DNA from: Spirochaetota bacterium
Lineage (GTDB): Bacteria > Spirochaetota > UBA4802 > UBA5550
Length of the DNA stretch: 64,000 nucleotides
Reading direction: 5' to 3'
NCBI GenBank assembly: GCA_003246895.1
Contig: QKCL01000009.1
Location: 1-64,000, forward strand
Below, piece after piece: positions 1-7,768 of the stretch. Under the pieces are notes generated by a model that saw only the letters and a list, made by a program, of their open reading frames with translations, was not told where the DNA came from and ran no database searches. Each line of letters begins with the position of its first letter. Position 1 is the stretch's first letter. A program made the translations under genes and the position numbers.

Positions 1-213
1 CATTTCAGCATATGGAGGTACCTGATAATGCAGGCCTCTGACAGAACCTTTTTTTCTGGTATATGAATGATTTACCTGGACAATCTTTTTATCTAAACCA
101 AAACGTTTTAAGTGATCATCGCAAAATAATCTTTCAAAATAACCCCGATTATCTGAATATCTATTGATATCAACAACATATAATCCATTGATCTCAACTT
201 TAGAAATAACCAT
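1..213 (-). CDS. rfbC: dTDP-4-dehydrorhamnose 3,5-epimerase, N-terminal part (runs off window)
   Basis: The first 71 codons are visible; the rest lies beyond the left edge. The translation begins MVISKVEINGLYVVDINRY and continues with DNRGYFERLF, VQVNHSYTRKKGSVRGLHYQ and PP, the hallmark N-terminal blocks of RmlC/RfbC cupin epimerases (Arg and His of RGLHYQ belong to the active-site region). The enzyme epimerises dTDP-4-keto-6-deoxyglucose during dTDP-L-rhamnose synthesis, or acts in a related deoxysugar pathway. Its ATG overlaps the TAA stop of the upstream Wzt gene by one base, so the two are translationally coupled. This suggests it serves the same exported glycan. Family assignment is secure; the exact sugar product is inferred. 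Confidence 0.85.
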   Translation of the reverse strand, partial: MVISKVEINGLYVVDINRYSDNRGYFERLFCDDHLKRFGLDKKIVQVNHSYTRKKGSVRGLHYQVPPYAEM

Positions 214-1505
214 TATTCATTTACCTTTACTATTTCCCAATCAAGTATCGGTCTCACAACTCCAGGTATTGGGCCGGTATATCCATATCGTGCAGATCTA
301 AAATCCATCGGATCTTTAACATTAAAAGATAGAGCATTCAATTCAAAAAAATTAACTTTACATCCTGTCGGCATATATGAAGTCATTGCAAGACCGACAA
401 AATAAGTCCCCTCATTCATTAAGTTATCTGGAATATGACAAATCGCTTCATAAATCCCTGTAGTCATTTGCTTTACATCTCTTGCACCGCTTACAAATAC
501 GCAAATTCCTCCTTCATTATAAAAATGAAAATTTGGCACAATTAATTGATTTGCTTCAAGAAGAATTTGATACTTCATTTTTATACAAAATGCGTCATGT
601 ATTTCTATTTCAGAAGTTTTTTCTCCATTTAATTTCTCAATAGAACCTTCAAGTAATATAACAACATCATCTCCAATTTTTTTTGGAAAATCCTTATAAT
701 TCATATGATATGGCGTATTTAACAAATTTGAAGAATAATATTTCAGAATAGCATCCGATGGGGTACTATCAGCGCATACTTTCCCTTCTGAAAGATAGAT
801 GCATCGATTACACAATGAGGTAATTGAAGCCATGCTATGACTCACAAAAAGTAATGTTCTGCCTTCACTTTTACTCACATCCTCCATCTTTCCCAGACAC
901 TTCTTTTGAAAATCTGCATCACCAACAGCAAGCACCTCGTCAACCACAAGTATCTCCGGCTCCAGGTGAGCTGCCACAGAAAAGGCAAGCCTTACATACA
1001 TACCACTGGAATACCTTTTAACTGGTGTATCAAGAAACTTCTCAACACCGGAAAAATCAACAATCTCATCAAATTTTCTTTTTATCTCTGACTTTCCCAT
1101 GCCGAGAATTGCACCATTGAGATAGATATTTTCCCGGCCTGTTAGTTCGGGATGAAATCCGGTTCCCACCTCCAGAAGACTGGCCACTCTCCCATTAAGA
1201 CTTATTCTGCCAGATGAGGGTTCAGTTATCCTGCTTAACAGCTTGAGAAGCGTCGACTTCCCGGCCCCGTTCCTTCCGATAATTCCGATCCTGTCCCCCT
1301 GTTTTACATCAAAAGAAACACCTTTTAAAGCCCAGAATTCCTCCTTTGCAGAGAGTTTAGTGTTTCTCCCAATTGCAGCTTTACCGGTTTTCTTAAAAAA
1401 ATTGACGATCTCTTCACTGAAGCGTTTATATCCGCCGGCTCCGGTTTCGTGGTTTATTATATATTTTTTACCGAGATTTTCTACTTTGATTACAGTATCG
1501 CTCAT
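213..1505 (-). CDS. wzt: Polysaccharide/O-antigen ABC exporter ATPase, Wzt type
   Basis: ATP-binding subunit of an ABC-2 exporter that moves lipid-linked polysaccharide across the inner membrane. Walker A GRNGAGKS lies at about residues 77-84, the signature YSSGM at 165-169 and Walker B ILVVDE at 185-190. The nucleotide-binding domain ends near residue 260. A further 165-residue beta-rich C-terminal region follows; this is the usual place for the Wzt carbohydrate-binding domain, which in characterised systems reads the terminal modification of the finished chain. At 430 aa it has the length of a two-domain Wzt rather than a one-domain TagH/KpsT. The permease gene is 42 bases upstream, and rfbC overlaps its stop. 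Glycan specificity cannot be told from sequence. Confidence 0.9.
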   Translation of the reverse strand: MSDTVIKVENLGKKYIINHETGAGGYKRFSEEIVNFFKKTGKAAIGRNTKLSAKEEFWALKGVSFDVKQGDRIGIIGRNGAGKSTLLKLLSRITEPSSGRISLNGRVASLLEVGTGFHPELTGRENIYLNGAILGMGKSEIKRKFDEIVDFSGVEKFLDTPVKRYSSGMYVRLAFSVAAHLEPEILVVDEVLAVGDADFQKKCLGKMEDVSKSEGRTLLFVSHSMASITSLCNRCIYLSEGKVCADSTPSDAILKYYSSNLLNTPYHMNYKDFPKKIGDDVVILLEGSIEKLNGEKTSEIEIHDAFCIKMKYQILLEANQLIVPNFHFYNEGGICVFVSGARDVKQMTTGIYEAICHIPDNLMNEGTYFVGLAMTSYMPTGCKVNFFELNALSFNVKDPMDFRSARYGYTGPIPGVVRPILDWEIVKVNE

Positions 1506-1547
1506 TCAAATTCCTATTTTTGTTTGCCAAAAATTATTTAAACTGTC

Positions 1548-2375
1548 CTATATCACATCTGCAAAAGTCTTTTCAGTCTTTCTGAAATAGATGATCCCAA
1601 TAAAAAGAATCAATAAAGAGAGTGCTATGGAAAGGATAAATCCGGGCAGATAGACAAGACCTTCTTTGCCAAGAATTGCCCACCTGAAACCGTCAATAAC
1701 ACCAACCATGGGATTAATAGAATATAGCAGTCTCCACTTTTCCGGTATGACGCTGCTGCTGAATCCCACAGGAGAAAGGTATAACCCGAACTGAACAATA
1801 AACGGAATAACATACCTGAAATCACGATATTTTACATTTAATGCTGCAATAAAATAACCGGCACCAAGAGAAGTAATCATTGCAAATATAAGGAAAAGCG
1901 GCAAAGTGAGAATTTGAATTGAAGGCATAAAACCATACCAGACCATCAAACATCCAAGGATAGAAAATGAAATAAGGAAGTCAACGAAACTTACAATAAT
2001 ACTGGTTGTGGGGATTATAAGTCTGGGAAAATAAATTTTAGAAACAAGATTGCTGTTGGCGACAAGAGAGTTGCTGGCCTCTGTAAATGAATTGGAAAAA
2101 AACTGCCATGGAAGCATGGCAGAATAAACAAGAATGGGGTATGGCACGCCCTCATCGGGCATTTTTGCCAGCCTGCCGAAGACAAAAGTAAAAACTATCA
2201 TTGTCAGCAGAGGCCTTAATACACTCCATGCGACACCGATCACAGTCTGCTTATAACGTACAAGCAGGTCTTTCCATGACAGGAAAAGGAACAATTCCCT
2301 GAAGCGCCATATATCCTTCCAGTAATGTCTTTCAGTTTTTCCTGCTTCTATTACCAATATAAATTCACTAGACAT
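1548..2375 (-). CDS. wzm: Polysaccharide ABC exporter permease, Wzm type
   Basis: Inner-membrane permease of the ABC-2 family that forms the channel for the Wzt ATPase encoded immediately downstream. The N-terminus has the typical cytoplasmic interface helix (RELFLFLSWKDLLVRYKQT), followed by GVAWSVLRPLL and about six hydrophobic segments; the protein is 275 aa, normal for the family. The C-terminus ends in a basic RKTEKTFADVI-type tail as in other Wzm proteins. The pair wzm-wzt with neighbouring nucleotide-sugar genes suggests export of O-antigen or a similar surface polymer. Upstream DNA is decayed and contains the 5' end of a second, broken permease of the same family. Confidence 0.9.
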   Translation of the reverse strand: MSSEFILVIEAGKTERHYWKDIWRFRELFLFLSWKDLLVRYKQTVIGVAWSVLRPLLTMIVFTFVFGRLAKMPDEGVPYPILVYSAMLPWQFFSNSFTEASNSLVANSNLVSKIYFPRLIIPTTSIIVSFVDFLISFSILGCLMVWYGFMPSIQILTLPLFLIFAMITSLGAGYFIAALNVKYRDFRYVIPFIVQFGLYLSPVGFSSSVIPEKWRLLYSINPMVGVIDGFRWAILGKEGLVYLPGFILSIALSLLILFIGIIYFRKTEKTFADVI

Positions 2376-2511
2376 TATTTATTGTAACCCTACTATTCTA
2401 CTATTCTACTATTATTTCAGATCATGGAATCATTCCACTTGTGATGAAAATCCTTTCGAAGTTTAAAAACTATACTTTTAACTCGCCTTACTGTCAATTT
2501 AATTCTTGATC

Positions 2512-2750
2512 TTAAATTTTTTTTTTCATTTTCTTAACAAGAGAACTTATTCCTATGTCTCCTTTAGCATAGTGAATACGCTCTGCAATCTTGAGTGTCA
2601 CTAAGGTCAGCCATTTCTTTTTCATACCAATCATGTTACATTTTTTATTCTGTGGCAAAATCTTTCAAGAAAGCTATTCAGGTTTTCAACGAGATTAGTG
2701 AAACATACTAATTTATAAAGATAAGGAGTGACTCCAGTCTTATAAATGTC
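2512..2750 (-). pseudogene. Remnant of a transposase C-terminus (mutator/IS256-like)
   Basis: Two adjoining short frames on the minus strand read together like the end of a mutator-type transposase. The first, 2750-2631, gives a stretch containing TNLVENLNSFLERFCHRIKN. The second, 2634-2512, gives KKKWLTLVTLKIAERI, then AKGDIGISSLVKKMK. The pattern TN.xEx.NS, then basic residues, then WLxxxLxxxExR, then KGxxxxxxLxxxxK is what I associate with that family. A stop and frame change separate the halves, no start is present and the N-terminal catalytic part is missing, so it is dead. It sits in the 566-base gene-free stretch 2376-2941 together with a permease fragment. The family call is from memory of the motif and is tentative. 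Confidence 0.4.
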
Positions 2751-2803
2751 AGAATTTCATCCATTCATCTGGAGCACTGCTCCCCATATCCGAATCTATA
2801 TTG

Positions 2804-2914
2804 TCAGCCAATTTTGCAAATGAATTTATCTAAGCACAGATCACTAAGATTAAGCCTGAGAAGGCTCGACTTGGGTTTTATGATTGTTGTCCATCTCGTA
2901 TTTTCTATGCTCAT
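2804..2914 (-). pseudogene. 5' fragment of a second Wzm-like permease
   Basis: A 36-codon frame begins MSIENTRWTTIIKPKSSLL and continues RLNLSDL, then stops after ten unrelated residues. The block TIIKPK, a short spacer, then xLNLxxLW is the usual start of ABC-2 polysaccharide permeases before the interface helix. The intact wzm downstream begins in the same family style but is not identical. This therefore looks like the 5' remnant of a lost exporter gene, cut at about codon 26, next to a transposase remnant. It probably records replacement of one polysaccharide exporter by another. It is too short for certainty. Confidence 0.45.
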
Positions 2915-2941
2915 CTTAATATAACGCTTTAATTAAAATTT

Positions 2942-3952
2942 CTATCTATACCCTTCCGGATTTTTACTCTGCCATTTCCATGAATCCCTGCACATATCTT
3001 CTATATTTTTTTCAGTTTTCCAATTTAAAATGAGGGAAGCCTTTGATACATCAGCATAACAGACGGCAACATCTCCGCTCCTTCTTCCAGTTATCTGATA
3101 AGGGATTTCAACAGAATTTACTTTTTCAAAAGCCTCAACAAGCTGAAGAACACTGTACCCCTGACCTGTTCCAAGATTATATGCTTCAACTCCCCGTCTA
3201 GAACAGTGTTTTTCCAGAGCCTTGACATGGCCCTTTGCAAGATCCACAACATGAATGTAATCTCTCACTCCGGTTCCGTCAACCGTATCATAGTCATCCC
3301 CGAATACACTTAATTGTTCAAGTTTACCAAAAGCAACCTGTGTGATATAGGGCATGAGATTATTTGGGATACCGTTTGGACTCTCCCCTATCCTTCCGCT
3401 TTCGTGGGCACCAATTGGATTAAAATATCGAAGCAAAGCAATGCTCCATTCATCATCAGATACATACAGATCCTGCAAGATCTGTTCAATCATCAGTTTT
3501 GTTGAACCGTATGGATTTGTTGTACTTAAAGGCAAGTCTTCAGTTAGAGGGGATTTATTGTTCAAACCATAAACAGTTGCAGAAGAGGTGAACACCAGTT
3601 TTTTGACTCCGTTGTTTCTCATTACATCATATAGAAGCAGAGTACTTGTCAGATTATTATAATAATAATCAAGAGGCTTTTCAACAGACTCTCCCACAGC
3701 CTTAAAGCCTGCGAAGTGGATTACCGCATCTATGCTGTTCTCAGCAAAAACTTTTTCCAGCTTTGCCTTGTCCATGAGATTCTGCTCATAGAACCTGAAC
3801 TCTCTTCCAGTAATTTCTTTTATTCTGTTCAGAACTTCAGGATGACTGTTGCTGAAATCATCTACAACAACAACATCAAAGTTATTTTCAAGGAGTTCAA
3901 CTACTGTATGAGAACCGATATAGCCTGCTCCGCCTGTTACAAGTATTGCCAA
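2942..3952 (-). CDS. galE: UDP-glucose 4-epimerase
   Basis: Interconverts UDP-glucose and UDP-galactose with tightly bound NAD, supplying galactose for surface glycans. The Rossmann motif VTGGAGYIGSHT is at residues 5-16. The catalytic short-chain dehydrogenase signature is visible as SSATVYG followed by NPYGSTK (Tyr and Lys). Length 336 aa is typical of GalE, and the C-terminal half carries GVRDYIHVVDLAKGHVKAL, conserved in GalE rather than in GalE-like epimerases of other specificity. The gene lies 13 bases after the cupin gene on the same strand, so it is probably the last gene of that operon. Confidence 0.95.
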   Translation of the reverse strand: MAILVTGGAGYIGSHTVVELLENNFDVVVVDDFSNSHPEVLNRIKEITGREFRFYEQNLMDKAKLEKVFAENSIDAVIHFAGFKAVGESVEKPLDYYYNNLTSTLLLYDVMRNNGVKKLVFTSSATVYGLNNKSPLTEDLPLSTTNPYGSTKLMIEQILQDLYVSDDEWSIALLRYFNPIGAHESGRIGESPNGIPNNLMPYITQVAFGKLEQLSVFGDDYDTVDGTGVRDYIHVVDLAKGHVKALEKHCSRRGVEAYNLGTGQGYSVLQLVEAFEKVNSVEIPYQITGRRSGDVAVCYADVSKASLILNWKTEKNIEDMCRDSWKWQSKNPEGYR

Positions 3953-3965
3953 ACCTTAACCTCTA

Positions 3966-4313
3966 TTAGTCTCTTCTTCCAAAATCATCATCATAACGTG
4001 TAATATCATCTTCACCAAGATAATCGCCTATCTGTGTCTCTATGAGATGCGCCTGTTCAGTTCCGTTATTTCCAAGACGGTGTTTCTGTTCCCTTTTAAT
4101 AAAAACATGTTCACCGGCATTTTTAACAAAAACCTGATCATCAATTTCGATCTGCGCTTCCCCTGCCACAACAACCCAGTGTTCATCCCTGTGCTTATGA
4201 GACTGAAGCGACAGCCTTTTTCCCGGGTTTACGGTAATAAGCTTAACCTTGAACCCATTCCCCTCTTCGAGAATCTTGAACGTGCCCCATGGCCTCTCTT
4301 CTTTATACTTCAT
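3966..4313 (-). CDS. Mannose-6-phosphate isomerase-like cupin, stand-alone type II domain
   Basis: A single cupin domain of about 115 aa corresponding to the C-terminal part of bifunctional ManC/type II phosphomannose isomerases. Visible family blocks are ERPWGTFKILEE, PGKRLSLQSHKHRDEHWVVV (metal-binding His and Glu residues) and a late basic-HRLGN segment. It would interconvert fructose-6-phosphate and mannose-6-phosphate, or act as the mannose-phosphate half of GDP-mannose synthesis. I chose the internal ATG at 4313 because GAGGGG lies just upstream and the family normally begins at this point. An upstream in-frame start at 4346 would add 11 residues. It sits between two sugar-nucleotide epimerase genes. 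Confidence 0.8.
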   Translation of the reverse strand: MKYKEERPWGTFKILEEGNGFKVKLITVNPGKRLSLQSHKHRDEHWVVVAGEAQIEIDDQVFVKNAGEHVFIKREQKHRLGNNGTEQAHLIETQIGDYLGEDDITRYDDDFGRRD

Positions 4314-4349
4314 ATGCCCCTCAACTGTTGACATCACATTATTCACTAT

Positions 4350-5369
4350 TCACAACTCACTTTTATAAAATTTCCTATACCATTCCACAAACTTCCCGAT
4401 ACCTTCATCGATATCTGTGTCAGGCCTGTAACCCACATCCCTGATAAGTGCATCAACATCAGCATATGTGGCATAGACATCCCCCGGCTGCATTGGCATA
4501 AAATTTTTAACAGCCACTTTCCCGAGATGCTTCTCGATGGTGGATATAAAATCCATCAGCTTCACAGGATTATTATTACCTATATTATAAACCTTATATG
4601 GTGCAGCATCTATCTGGGGAACCTTATCTATTATTCTGCAGACCCCTTCGACTATGTCATCTATATATGTGAAGTCTCGCATCATATCTCCGTTATTATA
4701 TACATCGATGGCCTTGCCCTCAACTATGGACTTTGTAAACTTGAAATAAGCCATATCGGGCCTGCCCCATGGGCCGTAAACAGTAAAAAATCTTAAACCT
4801 GTTGTGGGAATCTTATAAAGATGACTGTATGTATGGGCCATTAACTCATTGGCCTTCTTTGTTGCCGCGTAGAGGCTGACTGGATTATCAACGCTGTCTT
4901 CAACAGAAAATGGGATCTTTTTATTGGCGCCATATACAGATGAGCTGCTGGCATATACCAGATGCTCAACGGGATATTTACGGCAGCTTTCGAGTATATT
5001 CATGAATCCGATAATATTTGAGTCTATATAGGCATAGGGATTTTCTATGGAATAACGCACACCAGCCTGGGCTGCCAGGTGGCATACCCTGTCAAATTTA
5101 CAGTCTTTAAAAAGGGACTCCACCCCGTCCCTGTCTTCGAGATTCAGCTTAATGAATGTGTATTTATCAAATCTGGTGCTTTTAACAGGCTTATTGTATT
5201 CAGTTTTCTCTCTGTCAATGCCGGATTCGGCAAGCCTGGCATACTTGAGGTTTACATCGTAGTAGTCATTAATACTGTCAAGGCCCACAACTTCATGGCC
5301 CTCCTGAACAAGCTTTTTAACTGTATAAAAACCTACAAATCCGGCAGAACCGGTCACAAGAATCTTCAT
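4350..5369 (-). CDS. NAD-dependent epimerase, UDP-glucuronate 4-epimerase type
   Basis: Extended short-chain dehydrogenase with the dinucleotide-binding motif VTGSAGFVGFYT at the N-terminus and the block GLDSINDYYDVNLKYARL, characteristic of CapI/LspL UDP-glucuronate 4-epimerases that make UDP-galacturonate. The catalytic region reads YASSSSVYG, then LYAATKKANELMAH, then TGLRFFTVYGPWGRPDMA, all conserved in that subfamily. Length 339 aa is standard. It is the first gene of the minus-strand run epimerase-cupin-galE and starts after a 460-base repeat-rich gap. It supplies an acidic sugar for the exported polysaccharide; the exact substrate is inferred from family resemblance. Confidence 0.85.
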   Translation of the reverse strand: MKILVTGSAGFVGFYTVKKLVQEGHEVVGLDSINDYYDVNLKYARLAESGIDREKTEYNKPVKSTRFDKYTFIKLNLEDRDGVESLFKDCKFDRVCHLAAQAGVRYSIENPYAYIDSNIIGFMNILESCRKYPVEHLVYASSSSVYGANKKIPFSVEDSVDNPVSLYAATKKANELMAHTYSHLYKIPTTGLRFFTVYGPWGRPDMAYFKFTKSIVEGKAIDVYNNGDMMRDFTYIDDIVEGVCRIIDKVPQIDAAPYKVYNIGNNNPVKLMDFISTIEKHLGKVAVKNFMPMQPGDVYATYADVDALIRDVGYRPDTDIDEGIGKFVEWYRKFYKSEL

Positions 5370-5566
5370 TTTTCCGAATCCATGAATCCTATTTAGTCAT
5401 TTATTGACTATATGTAAAAATGTTACATGGTAATATAATGTCAAGAGAATTACGCTAACAATATTGTCAAAGGCCCATTTAGTTCAATTAAGGAAAAAAG
5501 ACATGTACCACGATCGTAATTATCACATAGATAACAGAAAGTATTACCACTCGCACACTGCGTTCA

Positions 5567-5724
5567 CTGGAGACACGGAGAAAAAAAGGAGAGATGGTGA
5601 ATTACTGATAAATAGGTGCAAACAAAATCATTACAAGATCAATCTTTTTATTCCAACTTTTAAAATATTATTTTTACAATCTCCTTATTTCTCCGTGCTC
5701 TCCAAATCTCCGTGGTGCATCCTT
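5567..5724. repeat. Empty repeat module A (ends in inverted repeats shared with module B)
   Basis: The left arm at 5567-5595 reads CTGGAGACACGGAG, an A-tract, then GGAGAGAT. The right arm at 5681-5724 contains CTCCTTATTTCTCCGTG followed by CTCTCC. These inner parts are imperfect inverted repeats of one another. The last 37 bases, 5688-5724, recur exactly at 6276-6312. Between the arms are about 85 AT-rich bases with no credible gene; the apparent frame through 5464-5808 is made of repeat sequence and is not called. Together with module B this fills the gene-free stretch 5370-5828. Confidence 0.7.
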
Positions 5725-5767
5725 CATACTTTCTCAAAAAAAATTCACCTCCCGCTCACTTCGATCG

Positions 5768-6312
5768 CTGGAGACACAGAAAAAAAAGGAGAGATTATTG
5801 ATTATTAAAAAAGTTACAAACCGCAATATCACAGAACCAATCTTTTTATTCCATTTTTTAAAATAGAGGTATTGAAATTTATAAGCAAGCCTACTTTTTT
5901 ACCGCTTAATTTCATATAGGTCATGAGTTGTGCTTTATGTATATTCTTGATATTCTCGACACTTTTAATTTCAATTATAACTTTGTTCTCAATAAGAAAG
6001 TCAATTCTGAAATTACAATCTATACTCATCCCCTGATAAACAACAGGTAAAAATACTTCTCTTTTAAAATTCAAACCCGCATTTTTAAATTCATATGATA
6101 AGCATTCACAGTATGCTCTTTCAAGCAATCCCGGCCCAAGCTCTTTATGCACCGAAATTGCTGTATTAATAATTTTTTCCGTTATATTTTCATAAAGCAT
6201 ATTCAGCTCCGAATTATTTCACATAAACTAACAGACGATTATTAATACGTAACCATAAACAGAAATTTAAATTTTTTTCTCCGTGCTCTCCAAATCTCCG
6301 TGGTGCATCCTT
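5768..6312. repeat. Repeat module B enclosing the GxxExxY gene
   Basis: The left arm at 5768-5795 (CTGGAGACACAGA, A-tract, GGAGAGAT) is nearly the same as the left arm of module A. The right arm at 6276-6312 is identical over 37 bases to the right arm of module A. The complete GxxExxY-type gene at 5829-6200 lies between them with little spare DNA, so the unit has the look of a loaded cassette. Sequences of the kind CTCCGTGxCTCC near such genes recur in unrelated bacteria, as I recall. Mobility is inferred only from the arrangement. Confidence 0.65.
5829..6200 (-). CDS. GxxExxY family protein (PD-(D/E)XK nuclease-like fold)
   Basis: A 123-aa protein with the name-giving motif GPGLLERAY near residue 22-30 and a downstream block RIDFLIENKVIIEIKSV, which has the D-(x)n-ExK arrangement of PD-(D/E)XK nucleases. 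The following KAQLMTYMKLSGKKVGLLINF is also conserved in this family. The family is widespread, strongly patchy in occurrence and of unknown cellular role; nuclease chemistry is suggested by the fold only. The gene is monocistronic on the minus strand and enclosed by the inverted-repeat arms of module B. This supports acquisition as a unit. Confidence 0.85.
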   Translation of the reverse strand: MLYENITEKIINTAISVHKELGPGLLERAYCECLSYEFKNAGLNFKREVFLPVVYQGMSIDCNFRIDFLIENKVIIEIKSVENIKNIHKAQLMTYMKLSGKKVGLLINFNTSILKNGIKRLVL

Positions 6313-6548
6313 ATTCTTTTTAACTTTTTAGGTCTGATTGATTTTAATTGTTCCATTATTTTAGAGCTCTTCCGGTAAGAAAATAAACACAGATATTGGT
6401 ATCAAGAAAACACATTGGAAAACTACCGACAAGGCACAATGAGCGCTGTTCTTCAGGATAAAATCAGTTGCCCTGCTGTGTCCATTCAACATGGTAAATA
6501 ATAATATTTGCCCGCCATACAGGAGACATCACTACTTTGAAAACTCTG

Positions 6549-6653
6549 TTATTCCCGAGAAAACGGGAATCCACAGCATACAGGCCGAAATTACCGGTAC
6601 ATGGATTCCCGACTTGTACTGAGTGAAACCGAAGTATCAAGTTGGGAATGACA
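6549..6653. repeat. Dispersed palindromic repeat, copy 1
   Basis: It begins TTATTCCCGAGAAAACGGGAATCC and ends GTACATGGATTCCCGACTTG, ACTGAGTGAAACCGAAG and GGGAATGACAAA. The part from GGTACATGGATTCCCG to AATGACAAA recurs at 11268-11328 with few changes, and the GTCATTCCCG-type palindrome recurs at 12831-12921. Such units can fold into hairpins and are intergenic only. The rest of the gap 6201-6690, outside this unit and the arm of module B, shows no gene or recognisable site. Confidence 0.65.
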
Positions 6654-6690
6654 AATTCATTCCAAAAGGCTAAGATCTTTCAGCCTTCAA

Positions 6691-7350
6691 CTATCCCTTA
6701 TACAGCGAATTATCCCTGCCGTTGAGAACATCTTCAACGATACGGCCGATCATTTCTTCCGTAATGGAAAATTCATTCGCATACTTTATATTGTCAAGCC
6801 ATTGAAGAGGAAACTCAAGCAGCCTGTCTGCAAAAAAAACAGTGTTAAGAGGAGACTTTTTATCTGCAATTGCACAGATGTCTTTCCAGTTGAAATTTTC
6901 ATTCACACAGACAGCGCAGAGATCAAAAACATCCTTCTCCTCATCCCTGTCCATAACGGCATTTACCTTGTTAGTGAGAATGTTAATTACATTATCCACC
7001 CTGCACTCGTTAATGACCCGGCTTTTACCCTCACGAAAAACCCTGTCATTTATAAAATCGACCTGCAGTTTATCATCAACCATAAGTCTATGAAAATCCT
7101 TTCCCTGAATACCCCTTCTGACTGAAAAGCTGCCACTCTCCAGCCTGCTTATTATCTCCCTGATGTTCTCACCGAAGAGAGGGTCATTTTCGGCAAAGAA
7201 GTCAAGATCATCCGAATATCTGAGTCCATAATAAAACCTGTGGAGAGCTGTACCGCCTGTGAGATAGAAACTGTTGCCGCAGGCAAAAACAGTACGGAGC
7301 ACAGAGTCCTGAAGGTCATATAAAATTTTATAGTCAGTTACTTTGTCCAC
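6691..7350 (-). CDS. AbiEii/AbiGii-type nucleotidyltransferase toxin
   Basis: A 219-aa protein with the nucleotidyltransferase-like core LTGGTALHRFYYGLRYSDDLDFF, which contains the Gly-Gly and the two catalytic aspartates of DLDFF as in AbiEii proteins. Further conserved elements are KVNAVMDRDEEKDVFDLCAV, matching the usual KxxAxxxRxxxKDxxDL region. AbiEii-type enzymes are toxins of type IV-like toxin-antitoxin or abortive-infection pairs and transfer nucleotides to target RNA. The gene overlaps the upstream 111-aa gene by 13 bases, as expected for a co-translated pair. It lies in repeat-rich accessory DNA. Whether it acts in phage defence is inferred. Confidence 0.8.
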   Translation of the reverse strand: MDKVTDYKILYDLQDSVLRTVFACGNSFYLTGGTALHRFYYGLRYSDDLDFFAENDPLFGENIREIISRLESGSFSVRRGIQGKDFHRLMVDDKLQVDFINDRVFREGKSRVINECRVDNVINILTNKVNAVMDRDEEKDVFDLCAVCVNENFNWKDICAIADKKSPLNTVFFADRLLEFPLQWLDNIKYANEFSITEEMIGRIVEDVLNGRDNSLYKG

Positions 7351-7673
7351 TGTAGACCTTTTACAGCATTCTTTTCATTAAAAATTATATTTCTCATGGC
7401 AAGGGTCATCATCCCGACATATTTCTCATTAAATTCAGTGCCGAAAGAATCAAAGAGTCCTTTCAGATCATTCTCGTCAAAGACCTTAAGACTCATATAC
7501 GGGTCAGTTGAATTATGCATAATTTTTGAGAAGAGTTTCTTTTTTTCACGCCATGAACCTTTTCCGGCTATGTCAATAACAGAATCAGCAGTGAAATTAT
7601 AATCCCAGTAACAGTCTTTAACTATTTTTTCAGCAATCTCATAGAGTTCTTTTTTATCATGCACGGCATTCAC
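7338..7673 (-). CDS. Partner protein of the AbiEii-like toxin (unknown family)
   Basis: A 111-aa protein immediately upstream of and overlapping the AbiEii-like gene, starting at GTG. It has no transmembrane segment. Visible blocks are WDYNFTADSVIDIA, REKKKLFSKIMHNST and a C-terminal KGLQW. It does not show the winged-helix pattern of classical AbiEi antitoxins, but small proteins ending in a KxLxW-like tail are common directly upstream of AbiEii-type nucleotidyltransferases. The overlap and shared strand support a role as the cognate antitoxin or regulator. I do not recognise a named domain. Confidence 0.65.
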   Translation of the reverse strand: MNAVHDKKELYEIAEKIVKDCYWDYNFTADSVIDIAGKGSWREKKKLFSKIMHNSTDPYMSLKVFDENDLKGLFDSFGTEFNEKYVGMMTLAMRNIIFNEKNAVKGLQWTK

Positions 7674-7738
7674 CCTGTTTCGTTGTCAGTGTCAGAAAAG
7701 ATATATCATTATTAAATGCTGTAAACAACAAAATGTCC

Positions 7739-7768
7739 CGCAGTGAACAGTCTCGACTGTTCACTGCG
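7739..7768. repeat. Perfect 14-base inverted repeat in a gene-free stretch
   Basis: CGCAGTGAACAGTC and GACTGTTCACTGCG face each other across two bases. The sequence after the right arm (GGAGATATTTCAAC, then TTCA) is also found after the 16-base hairpin at 11425-11464, so both belong to one dispersed repeat family. The remainder of the gap 7674-8006 holds a 10-base palindrome AGTGATCACT at 7940-7949 and the strong ribosome-binding site of the next gene, AGGAGG. A 95-codon frame through the gap lacks coding features and is not called. Confidence 0.65.

Noticed and set aside
5464-5808. 114-codon open frame on the plus strand
   Set aside because: It runs through both repeat modules (KKRRDGE, SVLSKSPW strings come from repeat DNA), has no ribosome-binding site and no family resemblance.
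5370-6690. Possible CRISPR array suggested by repeated CTCCGTG strings
   Set aside because: Only two pairs of arms exist, with unequal spacing, in inverted and direct orientation, and no cas genes nearby.
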